Below are positions 16,792 to 25,487 of a stretch of DNA of 64,000 nucleotides, piece by piece; within the stretch, counting starts at the first letter, position 1; each line of letters starts with the position of its first letter. The translations under genes and the position numbers were made by a program. Below the pieces are notes generated by a model that saw only the letters and a program-made list of their open reading frames with translations, was not told where the DNA came from and did not search any database. The DNA lies in NCBI GenBank assembly GCA_963818855.1, contig CAWFUH010000010.1, forward strand, positions 434,001 through 498,000, given 5' to 3'. This stretch comes from Bog-159 sp963818855 (GTDB lineage Bacteria; Acidobacteriota; Terriglobia; Bryobacterales; Bryobacteraceae).

Positions 16792-18168
16792 CTAGGCAGG
16801 ATGCTTTTTCTCCCGCAGCAATACGGGATTCACCTTGGCTCCCTCCTGGACGGTATCGCCGGGATTGACAACCACCTGTTGCCCGGCTGTGAGTCCCGAG
16901 AGAACTTCGATTTTATCGCCAAAGTCGCGGCCCAACTGGAGTTGTTGGAAGTGCACGACGTGGTCCGCGCCGACTACGCCCACCTCAGGTCCGGTGCTGC
17001 GCACGATCAGCGTATCGCCGGGGATGAGCAGGGGCGGATTCCTGCGCGGCGTGGTCAGGTCCACCTGCGCGTACATTCCCGGCAGCAGCAGTCCGCCGGA
17101 GTTGGCCACTTGCACCTCGACGAGCAATGTACGGGTGGTGGGGTCGAGCGCGTTGGCGGTGCGCGTAACGGTTCCGGAGAACTGATGTCCGGCGAAACCG
17201 GCAATGACGAGGCGCGCGACCTGGCCTACGTGTACGGAATCGGCGTCGGACTGCGGCACGTTGAGGTAGATGCGCAAGCGGTCGTTCTGGGCGATGCGGA
17301 ACAGCATTGTATTGCCCTCGTTGACCAGCGCGCCGACATCCACATTGCGCACCGTAATGACGCCGGCGAAGGGCGCGCGCACGCTCTTGAACCCCTGCAG
17401 TTCGGTGAGGCGGGATAGATTCGCCTGGGCCGCGTTGATATTGCTGCGCGCGGACGACACGGCTTTCTCCAGCGCCGACACGTTAGCCTGCGCCGCCTGC
17501 CACTGCGACTGATACGTATCGTTTTCCTGGCGCGATACGACGCCTTTGGCGACCAGGTTTTTCCAGCGCGCAGCAGTCACTTTGGCGAGTTGTTCCTGGG
17601 CCTGGCCCTGCAGCAGATTGGCGCTGGACTGTTCCAGCGCCGCGCGGGACTGGTCGAGCGCGGCGTGCGCCTGGTTGACCTGTTGATCGAGTTCCGGCGC
17701 CTCGATTTCAGCCACCAGTTGACCTGATTTCACGCGATCGCCGATATCCACATAGCGCTTTTGAATGTAGCCGTTGGCGCGCGCCAGCACCGGCGCCTCC
17801 GTCAGCGCCTGGATGTTGCCCGGCAGAACCAGCGTGCCGTTGGCGGCAGATCGTTCCACACTGACGGTCGTAACGGTAGGCAGTTCCCGCGATGCGGTGT
17901 CGGCCTCCGCGGCGAGCATGGCTTCATTGCGCTGATGGGGAATATAGCCCTTCAGGAATCCGGCCACGATCAGGCAGGCCAGCAGCACAGCTAACAACCA
18001 CAGCGTACGGTGCGAGGGCGCCGGAGGTGTCATAGCCGCGGGCGCGTGTTGTAGCTTGCGCTGCTGTTGTTCGACTGTGCGCTTCAGGTCTTCGATCTCG
18101 GCGCGCAGGCGCGATTCGGTATCGTCTGACAATTGCAAGCCTGGTCCCTTAGAAAAGTCTTTCTCCAT
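16792..18168 (-). CDS. RND efflux periplasmic adaptor (HlyD/MFP family)
   Basis: 458 residues. Adaptors of this family bridge the inner-membrane pump and the TolC channel. An unusual cytoplasmic N-terminus (about 1-50) starts with a short coiled coil (ESRLRAEIEDLKRTVEQQQRKLQ), then one transmembrane helix (LWLLAVLLACLIVAGFL). The barrel-sandwich halves are GYIQKRYVDIGDRVKSGQLVAEIEAPELDQQ and VRAPFAGVITVRNVDVGALV, separated by a coiled-coil hairpin; beta-barrel and membrane-proximal domains follow. Gene order in transcription is permease, adaptor, TolC. A family A repeat fills the 69-base gap after the permease. Confidence 0.93.
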   Translation of the reverse strand: MEKDFSKGPGLQLSDDTESRLRAEIEDLKRTVEQQQRKLQHAPAAMTPPAPSHRTLWLLAVLLACLIVAGFLKGYIPHQRNEAMLAAEADTASRELPTVTTVSVERSAANGTLVLPGNIQALTEAPVLARANGYIQKRYVDIGDRVKSGQLVAEIEAPELDQQVNQAHAALDQSRAALEQSSANLLQGQAQEQLAKVTAARWKNLVAKGVVSRQENDTYQSQWQAAQANVSALEKAVSSARSNINAAQANLSRLTELQGFKSVRAPFAGVITVRNVDVGALVNEGNTMLFRIAQNDRLRIYLNVPQSDADSVHVGQVARLVIAGFAGHQFSGTVTRTANALDPTTRTLLVEVQVANSGGLLLPGMYAQVDLTTPRRNPPLLIPGDTLIVRSTGPEVGVVGADHVVHFQQLQLGRDFGDKIEVLSGLTAGQQVVVNPGDTVQEGAKVNPVLLREKKHPA

Positions 18169-18188
18169 TTTAGTCCGTTACATTGCTG

Positions 18189-18231
18189 CACGCGGGGCTG
18201 AAGCCCCGCCGCCGGCTAAAGCCCGCCTTCC
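18189..18231 (-). repeat. Dispersed palindromic repeat, family A
   Basis: Inverted copy with hairpin CGGGGCTGAAGCCCCG and core GCCGGCTAAAGC. It sits within the efflux operon, between permease stop and adaptor start, where such hairpins can set relative mRNA levels; that effect here is inference. Confidence 0.8.
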
Positions 18232-18237
18232 AAAAAC

Positions 18238-20298
18238 CTAGCCCAACAGAAGCTCGCCTTCTATATTCTCCTGCTCCTCCTCAGCGATTTTCCGGTCGAA
18301 ATCCACCGGCGGATTTTTCTTCAGCAAGCTATAAACAATCGGCACCACAAACAGGGTGGTGATGGTGGCCAGCGCCAGGCCGCCAATAACGGCGCGCCCC
18401 AACGGCGCATTCTGCTCGCCGCCCTCGCCGAACCCCAAGGCCATGGGCAGCATGCCGATGATCATAGCGAGGGCCGTCATCAGCACCGGCCGTATGCGCG
18501 TGTGGCCGGCGGACAGCGCGGCGGAGCGCGCATCCAGGCCCTCGGCGCGCTCGTCGTTGGCGAACACCACCATCAGGATGCTGTTCGCCGTGGCCACCCC
18601 AATACACATGATGGTTCCCATCAGCGAAGGCACGCTGAAGCTGGTCTCGGTGATGAACAGCATCCAAACGATGCCGGCCAGGGCGCCGGGCAGGGCCATC
18701 AGAATGATAAAGGGATCCAGCCACGATTGGAAGTTCACAGCCATCAGCAGGTATACCAGAACCACCGCAAAAATCATCCCCATGCCCAGCCGGTAAAACG
18801 AAGTCTCCATGGTGCGCACCTGTCCGCGCAAATCGAAGCTGGTGCCGCGCGGCAGCTTTCCCGAAAACTCCTGCATGATCTTCTCCACAGCCGTGCCCAC
18901 GCTGCCCAAATCGCGCCGGTCCACATTGGCATAAACATCGAATACCGGCTGCACGTTGTAATGGTTTATGATCTCGGGCGACACGCCGCGCTGCATGCTC
19001 GCCAGGTTCGAGAGAAGCTGCGGGCCGCCGGATGCCGCGCCTGGATTGCCATATGCCAGGGAACTCTGGCTGGGGCTCGACCCTACCATCGAATTCGAGA
19101 TGCCCGACGTGCCGGCGAGCGAAGTCGCCGTAGTGCTCAGAACGTTGCTCATGGGCGCCGCGATGGGTGTGCGCATCAGGGCATCCACCGAATCCATGCG
19201 GTATGGCGGCGTCTGCACCGCCATAAAGTAGCTGACGCCGGTATTCCAGTTCAGCCACTCGTTAGGCTGCACCTGCCCGCTGGAACTGAGCGAGATCAGC
19301 AGGCTGTTCGATACGTCGCGTTGCTGCAGCCCCAACTGTCCCGCTTTGTCGCGATCGACATTCACGCGCAGTTCGGGGTAATCCACTACCTGGTGAACGT
19401 GCACGTCGGCAGCGCCCGGGATATGGGAAATGCGCTCAGCCAGCGTCTGCGCAATCGCGTAATTATGCGGGTCGCGGCCCACCACCTGCAAATCGATGGG
19501 CGCGGGCAGGCCGAAATTCAAAATCTGATTGGTGATGTTCGCCGGTTCGAAGAAGAACGTCATCTCCGGGAATTTCCGGTTCAGGTCCTTGCGCAGTTTG
19601 TCTATATACAGCGCGGTGGGCCCGTGATCTTCCGGCTTGAGCGAAATCAGAATATCGCCGTCGCTGGTGCCCAGCGTGCTGACATCGCCGAATGCCAGAT
19701 TGAATCCGCCGAAGGGGATGCCGATGTTGTCGATGATGGTGTCGATTTCGCGTGGCGGAATGACGTGCCGGATTTCGTCGTCGACTTTGGAAAACAGGAC
19801 TTCGGTTTCCTCGATGCGGGTTCCGGTAGGCGCCATGGCATGCAGGCGCATCTGGCCGGAATCGACGGTGGGGAAGAAATCGCGGCCGGTGAACACCAGC
19901 AGGCACATGGAGGCCGCCACGAACAGGCCAAAGCCCGCCAATACCGGACCGCGATGATCGAGGCTCCAGTGCAGCAGGCCGGTGTACGACGCCCGCATCA
20001 TCTCAAATCGCCGGTTGAAGAGGTAATGCACGCGCCAGATGAATCCCTTGCCGCCCGCCGATTCGCCGTGCGCGCCGAGGGCGTAGAGCTTGACCTCCGG
20101 CTTCAGCATGTAGTGCACCATGTTGGGGATCAGCGTGCGGGATAGCAGGTACGAAGCCAGCATGGCGAAGACCACCGCCAGCGCCAGCGGCGTGAACAGA
20201 TACTTGGCGGCGCCCGGTGAGCAGCAGCACCGGCACGAACACGATGCAGATGGAAAGCGTGGAAACGAAGGCCGGCGCGGCGATCTGTTGCGCGCCAT
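18238..20298 (-). CDS. RND efflux permease, C-terminal part (frameshifted)
   Basis: This frame carries the second half of a hydrophobe/amphiphile efflux-type RND permease. True homology starts at about 20213 with AAKYLFTPLALAVVFAMLASYLLS and continues through the second periplasmic loop to the C-terminal membrane domain (GTIMCIGVATANSILMVVFANDERAEG, LFVVPIVYSLL). The residues before that are out-of-frame translation of the N-terminal half. Joined with 20213-21574 the protein would be about 1,111 residues, a normal RND length. The break is one extra base in a CCC run at 20213-20215. Confidence 0.88.
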   Translation of the reverse strand: MARNRSPRRPSFPRFPSASCSCRCCCSPGAAKYLFTPLALAVVFAMLASYLLSRTLIPNMVHYMLKPEVKLYALGAHGESAGGKGFIWRVHYLFNRRFEMMRASYTGLLHWSLDHRGPVLAGFGLFVAASMCLLVFTGRDFFPTVDSGQMRLHAMAPTGTRIEETEVLFSKVDDEIRHVIPPREIDTIIDNIGIPFGGFNLAFGDVSTLGTSDGDILISLKPEDHGPTALYIDKLRKDLNRKFPEMTFFFEPANITNQILNFGLPAPIDLQVVGRDPHNYAIAQTLAERISHIPGAADVHVHQVVDYPELRVNVDRDKAGQLGLQQRDVSNSLLISLSSSGQVQPNEWLNWNTGVSYFMAVQTPPYRMDSVDALMRTPIAAPMSNVLSTTATSLAGTSGISNSMVGSSPSQSSLAYGNPGAASGGPQLLSNLASMQRGVSPEIINHYNVQPVFDVYANVDRRDLGSVGTAVEKIMQEFSGKLPRGTSFDLRGQVRTMETSFYRLGMGMIFAVVLVYLLMAVNFQSWLDPFIILMALPGALAGIVWMLFITETSFSVPSLMGTIMCIGVATANSILMVVFANDERAEGLDARSAALSAGHTRIRPVLMTALAMIIGMLPMALGFGEGGEQNAPLGRAVIGGLALATITTLFVVPIVYSLLKKNPPVDFDRKIAEEEQENIEGELLLG

Positions 20299-21574
20299 CC
20301 AGCACCGCGCGCACCAGCGGCTTCTTCATCGCCATGTTGCGGTGCGTGTTCTCGATTTCGACGGTGGCGTCGTCCACCAGGATGCCGACGGCCAGCGCCA
20401 TGCCGCCCAGCGTCATCACGTTGATGGTTTCGCCGATCAGGCTCAGGATGGCCAGCGAAGTCAGGATGGAAAGCGGAATCGAAATGCACACGATGATGGT
20501 GCTGCGCCAGCTTCCCAGGAACAGCAGGATCATCATGGCCGTGAGCAGCGCGGCGATGGCGGCTTCCCGCACCACGCCATTGATGGCCGCACGCACGAAC
20601 AGCGACTGATCGAAGAGCTGGCGCACTTGCAGTTCGCGCGGCAAGCCGGCCAGAATGGCGGGCAACCGCTTCTTTACCGCGTTTACGATGGACAGCGTGG
20701 AGGCCCGGCCATTGCGCAGGACCGTCATCAGGGTTCCGTGTGTGCCGTTGGTGCGCACGATACTGGTCTGGACGGCATACCCGTCGCGGACCTGCGCCAC
20801 ATCCTTGATATAAACCGTGGCGCCGTTGACCACCCGGATGGGAAGATTATTCAGCTCATCGAGCGCCCGCGGGCTGCTATTAACTTTGATCTGATAATCA
20901 ATCTTTCCGATCTTGGCATCGCCGGCGGGCAGGATAATGCTTTGCGCGCTGACGGCGTTGGAGACGTCCGTGGCCGAGATGCCTTTGGCGTAGAGTTGGT
21001 CGGGGATCAGATCCACCATCACCTGCCGGAATTTGCCGCCGTAGGGCAGCGGGACGGCGGCGCCCTGCACGGTCGCCAACTGCGTGCGGATGAAGTTCAG
21101 GCCCAGATCGAAAATATCCTGTTCGCTGAGAGTTTTGCTTTCGAGGCCCAGTTGCAGGATGGGGACGCTGGAGGCATCGTATTTAAGGATATTGGGAGGA
21201 GTGGTCCCCGGCGGGAAGATACGCAGCAGCGTTTGCGAAATGGCGGTCACCTGGGCCAGGGCCATGTCGATTTTCACGTTGGGCTGGAAATAAACGCGGG
21301 TGACGGATACGCCGGAGTAGGACTGCGACTCGATGTGTTCGATGTCGTTGACCGTGGTGGTCATGGATCGCTCGAAGATGGTGACCATGCGTTTTTCCAT
21401 CTCCTCGGGCGACAGGCCCTGGTACGACCACACGATGCTCACCACGGGGATATCGATATACGGGAAAATATCCACGGGCATGGTGACGATGGCCGTGCCA
21501 CCGAGGATGGCGATGAGTAGGGCCATCACAACGAAGGTATAGGGGCGCCGCAGCGCCAGTCTTACAATCCACAT
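20003..21574 (-). CDS. RND efflux permease, N-terminal part (frameshifted)
   Basis: The first half of the same proton-driven RND pump. The start (MWIVRLALRRPYTFVVMALLIAILGG) and the first periplasmic loop (YPYIDIP-type segment, FQPNVKIDMALAQVTAISQ) are typical. So is the proton-relay helix GGMALAVGILVDDATVEIENTHR with its aspartate pair. Homology ends after FVPVLLLTG; the remaining residues (RRQVSVHAAG onward) are out of frame. Removing one G (one C on the forward strand at 20213-20215) restores TGAAKYLF. It is either a real inactivating mutation or a sequencing error. Confidence 0.88.
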   Translation of the reverse strand: MWIVRLALRRPYTFVVMALLIAILGGTAIVTMPVDIFPYIDIPVVSIVWSYQGLSPEEMEKRMVTIFERSMTTTVNDIEHIESQSYSGVSVTRVYFQPNVKIDMALAQVTAISQTLLRIFPPGTTPPNILKYDASSVPILQLGLESKTLSEQDIFDLGLNFIRTQLATVQGAAVPLPYGGKFRQVMVDLIPDQLYAKGISATDVSNAVSAQSIILPAGDAKIGKIDYQIKVNSSPRALDELNNLPIRVVNGATVYIKDVAQVRDGYAVQTSIVRTNGTHGTLMTVLRNGRASTLSIVNAVKKRLPAILAGLPRELQVRQLFDQSLFVRAAINGVVREAAIAALLTAMMILLFLGSWRSTIIVCISIPLSILTSLAILSLIGETINVMTLGGMALAVGILVDDATVEIENTHRNMAMKKPLVRAVLDGAQQIAAPAFVSTLSICIVFVPVLLLTGRRQVSVHAAGAGGGLRHAGFVPAIPHADPQHGALHAEAGGQALRPRRARRIGGRQGIHLARALPLQPAI

Positions 21575-21686
21575 AGAGACAAGGGGACTGGAGGGGTCAA
21601 GCCCATTATCGCGGAAAAACTCAGATTAACTTAGATGACGCTAAATAGTTGGAGGATGTTACCGTTTTCGCACGTGCCTGCCCGCC

Positions 21687-22604
21687 TCATTTGAAATTCG
21701 AGCGGACCCAATCCGGCTCGTCCGGCTCGCCCTTGTTCGGCAGGCCTTTGGTGATCGACCAGCGGTGGATCCAGGAGAATCCGCCGCGGCCGACATAGTT
21801 CTCGGGCAGCCGGTAGGCATCGTCCCGCAATGCCTCATCGAGCGAAATGAAACGGTATCCACGCCGGCGAAACATCTCCAAAATCTCCGGCAGCATCCGC
21901 GAGTTCAGCTCATTGGCATGCAACAGGAGGATCTGGGGGAATTCCCGGCCCGATACTTCCACTGAACGCCGCTCGAAGAATGCCACTACCGATTCCAGGT
22001 AGGGCACGTATTCCTTGGTCACCCGGGCGTGGAATTCGGGACGTGTGTAGAGGGCCGCGAACATGTAGTCGGAATCGTCGAAGGTGACTGGCGCATTCCG
22101 GTAGTGGTGGTCTGCCAGGAAATCCGCAATGGCGCGTTTGATCCCGGCCGTGGGTCCGGCGTGCAGGAAAGGATAGCGGAAATACTCCAGCTTTTGGCCG
22201 CGCGCCTCGATGATCGGGCGGAGAACCGCATCCGCTTTCAGAATGTCTCGCTCGTAGTCCGCCACCGGCACGCGATTCAAGTCCGCGTGCGACCAGGTAT
22301 GATTTCCGAGCCCGGCGCCGGCGTTTAGCCAAAGGTCCAGGATGCGATCGAGGTCGGCCCCCGTGAGCTCCGTGCGGCCCGGGTGGACAAATCCGGTGAC
22401 CGGAATCTTCCCGTCGCGGAAGGGATCGAGCAACCGCTCGGTCATGCCGCGGATGTCTTCAAAGGTCCGGCCGCCGCCATCCCCGCCACGCGGCAAATCG
22501 TCCATGGTGAGAGCCACCTCGCGCTCGGCTCCAGGCACGGCGGTGAGCGCCAGTAACAGGGCCACGAACAGGGCCACGAAGAGGGCAAGGACGGACCGGA
22601 TCAT
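21687..22604 (-). CDS. Secreted polysaccharide deacetylase (NodB-like)
   Basis: 305 residues from the ATG at 22604, chosen because it gives a signal peptide (MIRSVLALFVALFVALLLAL...PGA) and overlaps the preceding gene's stop by 4 bases. NodB-fold deacetylases remove acetyl groups from peptidoglycan, chitin-like or exopolysaccharide chains. Motif 1 is ALTMDDLP (the catalytic aspartate pair) and motif 2 is GNHTWSHADLN (the metal histidines). FRYPFLHAG corresponds to the motif 3 arginine/proline region. It sits in an operon with the upstream SDR. Confidence 0.87.
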   Translation of the reverse strand: MIRSVLALFVALFVALLLALTAVPGAEREVALTMDDLPRGGDGGGRTFEDIRGMTERLLDPFRDGKIPVTGFVHPGRTELTGADLDRILDLWLNAGAGLGNHTWSHADLNRVPVADYERDILKADAVLRPIIEARGQKLEYFRYPFLHAGPTAGIKRAIADFLADHHYRNAPVTFDDSDYMFAALYTRPEFHARVTKEYVPYLESVVAFFERRSVEVSGREFPQILLLHANELNSRMLPEILEMFRRRGYRFISLDEALRDDAYRLPENYVGRGGFSWIHRWSITKGLPNKGEPDEPDWVRSNFK

Positions 22605-23419
22605 ACGCCCATCGCCCCGCCCGCCATGCGCTCGAACCAGGCGGCAGGCAGCCACCGCTTCAAGGGTGCCACCATGCGTTGATCCCACATGCCGGAGGTG
22701 TAGCGCATGGCCGGATGTGGATCACGCAACACGCGCTCGACCAGTGCCGCAACGCCATCCGCCGGCGGCGCTTTGGCTTCATCTTGTGCCTGCTTCTCCT
22801 GAAAGCGATCGTAAATTCCCTGGTATGCGCCGGCGGGCCGCAGCGGCTGGACCGTACGGCGGCGCATCGGCAGTTGGCTGCGCGTGTCGCCGGGTTCGAT
22901 CAAGACGACGTGGATGCCGAAGCGGCGGGTTTCAAAACGCAAACTTTCACTTAGCCCTTCCACCGCGAACTTGCTGGCGCTGTAAATGCCCGAGAAGGGC
23001 ATGCCCATGAGGCCGGCAAGCGAACTGATGTTGACGATGTGCCCGGCACGCTGCGCGCGCATGGCGGGCAGTGCGGCGCGGCAGACACGCAGCACGCCGA
23101 AGAAATTAGTCTCCATCTGCGCGCGCGCTTCGGCGATGGACGTGTCCTCGATGGGACCCATCAAGGCCCAGCCGGCGTTATTCACGACAGCGTCCAGGCG
23201 GCCGGTCTTCTCTACTGTGGCGGCTACGCCGAGCGCCACGGAGTTGTCGTCGTCCACATCCATCGGGAGCATGTCGACGCCATCGAAAATGCCGGCTGAT
23301 TGGCGGCTGGTGCCGAATACGCGCCAACCCCGCGCGGCCAGCCGGCGGGCAATCGCCTGTCCGATGCCGGAAGAAGCTCCGGTGACCAACACGACCTTCA
23401 GGTTCGCTGGTGCACTCAT
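22601..23419 (-). CDS. Short-chain dehydrogenase/reductase
   Basis: 272 residues, classical SDR. TGASSGIG near residue 14 binds the nicotinamide cofactor, NNAGWA is the structural motif, and the catalytic serine and YSASK (tyrosine and lysine) follow at about 140-160. The substrate is unknown. It diverges from the FkbM gene across 17 bases, so both promoters must sit in or beside that gap, and it is translationally coupled to the deacetylase (ATGA overlap). Confidence 0.92.
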   Translation of the reverse strand: MSAPANLKVVLVTGASSGIGQAIARRLAARGWRVFGTSRQSAGIFDGVDMLPMDVDDDNSVALGVAATVEKTGRLDAVVNNAGWALMGPIEDTSIAEARAQMETNFFGVLRVCRAALPAMRAQRAGHIVNISSLAGLMGMPFSGIYSASKFAVEGLSESLRFETRRFGIHVVLIEPGDTRSQLPMRRRTVQPLRPAGAYQGIYDRFQEKQAQDEAKAPPADGVAALVERVLRDPHPAMRYTSGMWDQRMVAPLKRWLPAAWFERMAGGAMGV

Positions 23420-23436
23420 AGGGTTATTATCACAGT

Positions 23437-24348
23437 GTGAAGACCTCGCGTATTGTCGTTTTTATCGGGATTCTACTGGCCGCCGCAGTGGCGGCTTTCC
23501 TGGTTTTTCCTCCTTTCCGTCTAGGGGCGCTGGTGGTGGCCGGACACAGTCCGGTTTGCCCCATGTCGCACGCTATCGAGAGCCAGTCCAACATGACGGA
23601 AAAGATTCGCATCAAAGACCGCATTCTGGCAGGCAGCCGGCTGGTGAAAGAAGACAGTGGCCTGGAGTTGTGGAGCACGCCCGACGGCGATTATTGGATT
23701 CCCAAGGGCAATCGTTACGTGCTGCCGTTCAACCTGGCCGAGATGGAACAGCATATTTATGGGACGGGAGAGCATTTCATTCATACGGGAGACGTGGTGC
23801 TGGATTGCGGGGCGAGCGACGGAGACTTCACGCGGCAGGCGCTGGCGGCCGGCGCGCAAACCGTGGTTTCGATCGAGGTTTCGCCCTCCAGCGCGGAATG
23901 CATCCGGCGCAATCTGGCCACGGAGGCGTCGGCCGGGCGCGTGATCGTTTATCCGAAGGGAGTCTGGGATAAAGACGACACGCTGATGCTGAATGTGGAC
24001 GACACCAACTTTGCGGCCAATAGCGTGGTGATGCAACCGGCATCCGCGCATCCCAGCGTGATGGTGCCGTTGACCACTATCGACAAGCTGGTGGCGGAGC
24101 TGAAGCTGCCCCGCGTGGATTTCATCAAGATGGACATCGAGGGCGCGGAAGTGCCAGCGCTGGCGGGCGCGCGGGAGACGATTGCGCGCTTCAAGCCGCG
24201 CCTGGCGATCGCCACTGAGCACAAGCCGGACGACCAGTACACCATCCCCGCGGCGGTGCGCAAGATTCGCGGGGATTACCAGATGGAGTGCGGTCCATGT
24301 CTGGAAGCGAAAGGGCACGTGCGTCCGGACGTGCTGTATTTCTGGTAG
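23437..24348 (+). CDS. FkbM family methyltransferase with N-terminal membrane anchor
   Basis: 303 residues from the GTG at 23437. Residues about 5-27 are a transmembrane helix (IVVFIGILLAAAVAAFLVF). The SAM-binding fold follows: VVLDCGASDGDFTRQALAAGA (motif I), VVSIEVSPSSAECIRRNL, and FIKMDIEGAEVPALAGARE, the diagnostic FkbM segment. The family O-methylates sugars, polyketides or other small molecules. The anchor suggests action at the membrane, perhaps on glycans. Confidence 0.87.
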   Translation: MKTSRIVVFIGILLAAAVAAFLVFPPFRLGALVVAGHSPVCPMSHAIESQSNMTEKIRIKDRILAGSRLVKEDSGLELWSTPDGDYWIPKGNRYVLPFNLAEMEQHIYGTGEHFIHTGDVVLDCGASDGDFTRQALAAGAQTVVSIEVSPSSAECIRRNLATEASAGRVIVYPKGVWDKDDTLMLNVDDTNFAANSVVMQPASAHPSVMVPLTTIDKLVAELKLPRVDFIKMDIEGAEVPALAGARETIARFKPRLAIATEHKPDDQYTIPAAVRKIRGDYQMECGPCLEAKGHVRPDVLYFW

Positions 24349-24413
24349 TTTTGTGCGGCGGGCTGGTCGGCCTGCGGCGGCGTCGGAGGCACCCCGTTGG
24401 GCGGAGTTGCCAA

Positions 24414-24995
24414 TCAGTTGTTGGCGCTGGCTGCAGGCGAATCCGTGTGGTCCGGCGTACCGGCGAGCACTGCGGAAACGGGTTCCTGGGGTTGAAAAGT
24501 ACGTATGTAGTTCTGGCGGCGCAATTGAAATTTGCTCATGCCATTAGTCATGGCTTCCGCGAGCGCCTGTGCGTTATCCCACCTCTGATGATCGATGCGA
24601 TAGGCTGCGATCACGGCTCCAGTCCGGTCCGCGCCCCGCTTACAGTGTACAAACACGGGCCCGGTGGCGGGGTTCTCAAGCAGTCCCAGGATCGTTGTAA
24701 TCTGTGCCGCGGTGGGCGGCGTCATCCCCGTCATGGGGACATTAATGTATCGCATGCCAGCGGCGGTGACCAGGCGCTCCTCAGAAGCGGCACGTTCGTC
24801 ATGCCTGCGCAGATCGAGCACCACCTTGACTCCCAGATGGCTGAGATACTGGAAACCTTCGGCTGTCGGTTCCGCACCGCGGTAGACGCTATGGTCTACT
24901 TGGTAGAAATTGTCGATTCCTGGAACGGACGGCTCCGCAAAAACGGGCAAGACTAATAGCGAAATACTAAGAATCAGGCGATTTGAAAGAGACAT
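24414..24995 (-). CDS. Secreted protein tyrosine/dual-specificity phosphatase-like protein
   Basis: 193 residues with a signal peptide (MSLSNRLILSISLLVLPVFA). The phosphatase signature VHCKRGADRTG gives the catalytic cysteine and the phosphate-binding arginine; the general-acid region is MTGMTPP. NFYQVDHSVYRGAEPTAEGF resembles the start of the bacterial DSP/cyclin-dependent-like subfamily. Export suggests a periplasmic substrate, possibly a phosphorylated lipid or sugar. It converges with the FkbM gene. Confidence 0.85.
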   Translation of the reverse strand: MSLSNRLILSISLLVLPVFAEPSVPGIDNFYQVDHSVYRGAEPTAEGFQYLSHLGVKVVLDLRRHDERAASEERLVTAAGMRYINVPMTGMTPPTAAQITTILGLLENPATGPVFVHCKRGADRTGAVIAAYRIDHQRWDNAQALAEAMTNGMSKFQLRRQNYIRTFQPQEPVSAVLAGTPDHTDSPAASANN

Positions 24996-25114
24996 TTTGA
25001 ATCCGGATTAGTTTTGTAGGGCGTTAACCCTCACTGTTTTTGACGCGCGCCGGGACCGGGCGGGTGCAAGCTTCGCGAGCTGCCGCTGTCGCAGGGAATC
25101 GATGGCAGAACGTA

Positions 25115-25404
25115 TCAAACCTTACGCACGATCTCTCTAGTAAGTCGAGCCGGCGCTGACCATAGCCGCCCCCGCAAGCAATACATGTGCGAGCGCAGGG
25201 CCTTCACTCCGTACAGGGCCACCAAAGGAACGGAAGATTGGAAATCACATTCCAAAAGTTCGGCACGCCGTAAATAGTTCGTCCGTCGGAAAAATTGTGG
25301 TAGAGCGGGTCTTGACCGATTGGCGGCAGGACCGCGAAACAAGCGGCCATCGCCAAAACGGCTGTGACCACCACCATCCCACGGCCGCTAGGTGAGAGAG
25401 CCAT
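25115..25404 (-). pseudogene. Ceramidase-like membrane protein, truncated and frameshifted
   Basis: The first frame (starts 25404) gives a membrane helix and then LPPIGQDPLYHNFSDGRTIYGVPNFWNVISNLPFL, the N-terminal signature of the alkaline ceramidase-like membrane family. The frame then breaks; a second frame continues with LVALYGVKALRSHMYCLRG. Adding one T in CTTTGGTGG (about 25222-25230) would rejoin them as LPFLLVALYGV. Nothing further of the expected 200 or more residues follows, so the gene is both shifted and truncated. Confidence 0.65.
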
Positions 25405-25428
25405 GCCAGAGAACTAACCGGCAAATGG

Positions 25429-25451
25429 TACATTCGCGGCACTCGAATGTA
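25429..25451. promoter_or_regulatory. Inverted repeat upstream of the ceramidase remnant
   Basis: Perfect 8-base arms TACATTCG (25429-25436) and CGAATGTA (25444-25451) separated by 7 bases, 25 bases upstream of the remnant's start codon. It could be a transcription-factor site. No other copy is seen. Confidence 0.35.
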
Positions 25452-25487
25452 CATTCAGCGCACATGCCGCGGGAGCGAGTGCGTTGA

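Noticed and set aside
18502..21520. Long forward-strand open frames across the RND permease (up to 547 residues)
   Set aside because: They are antisense shadows of a high-GC gene; the reverse strand carries the conserved RND motifs.
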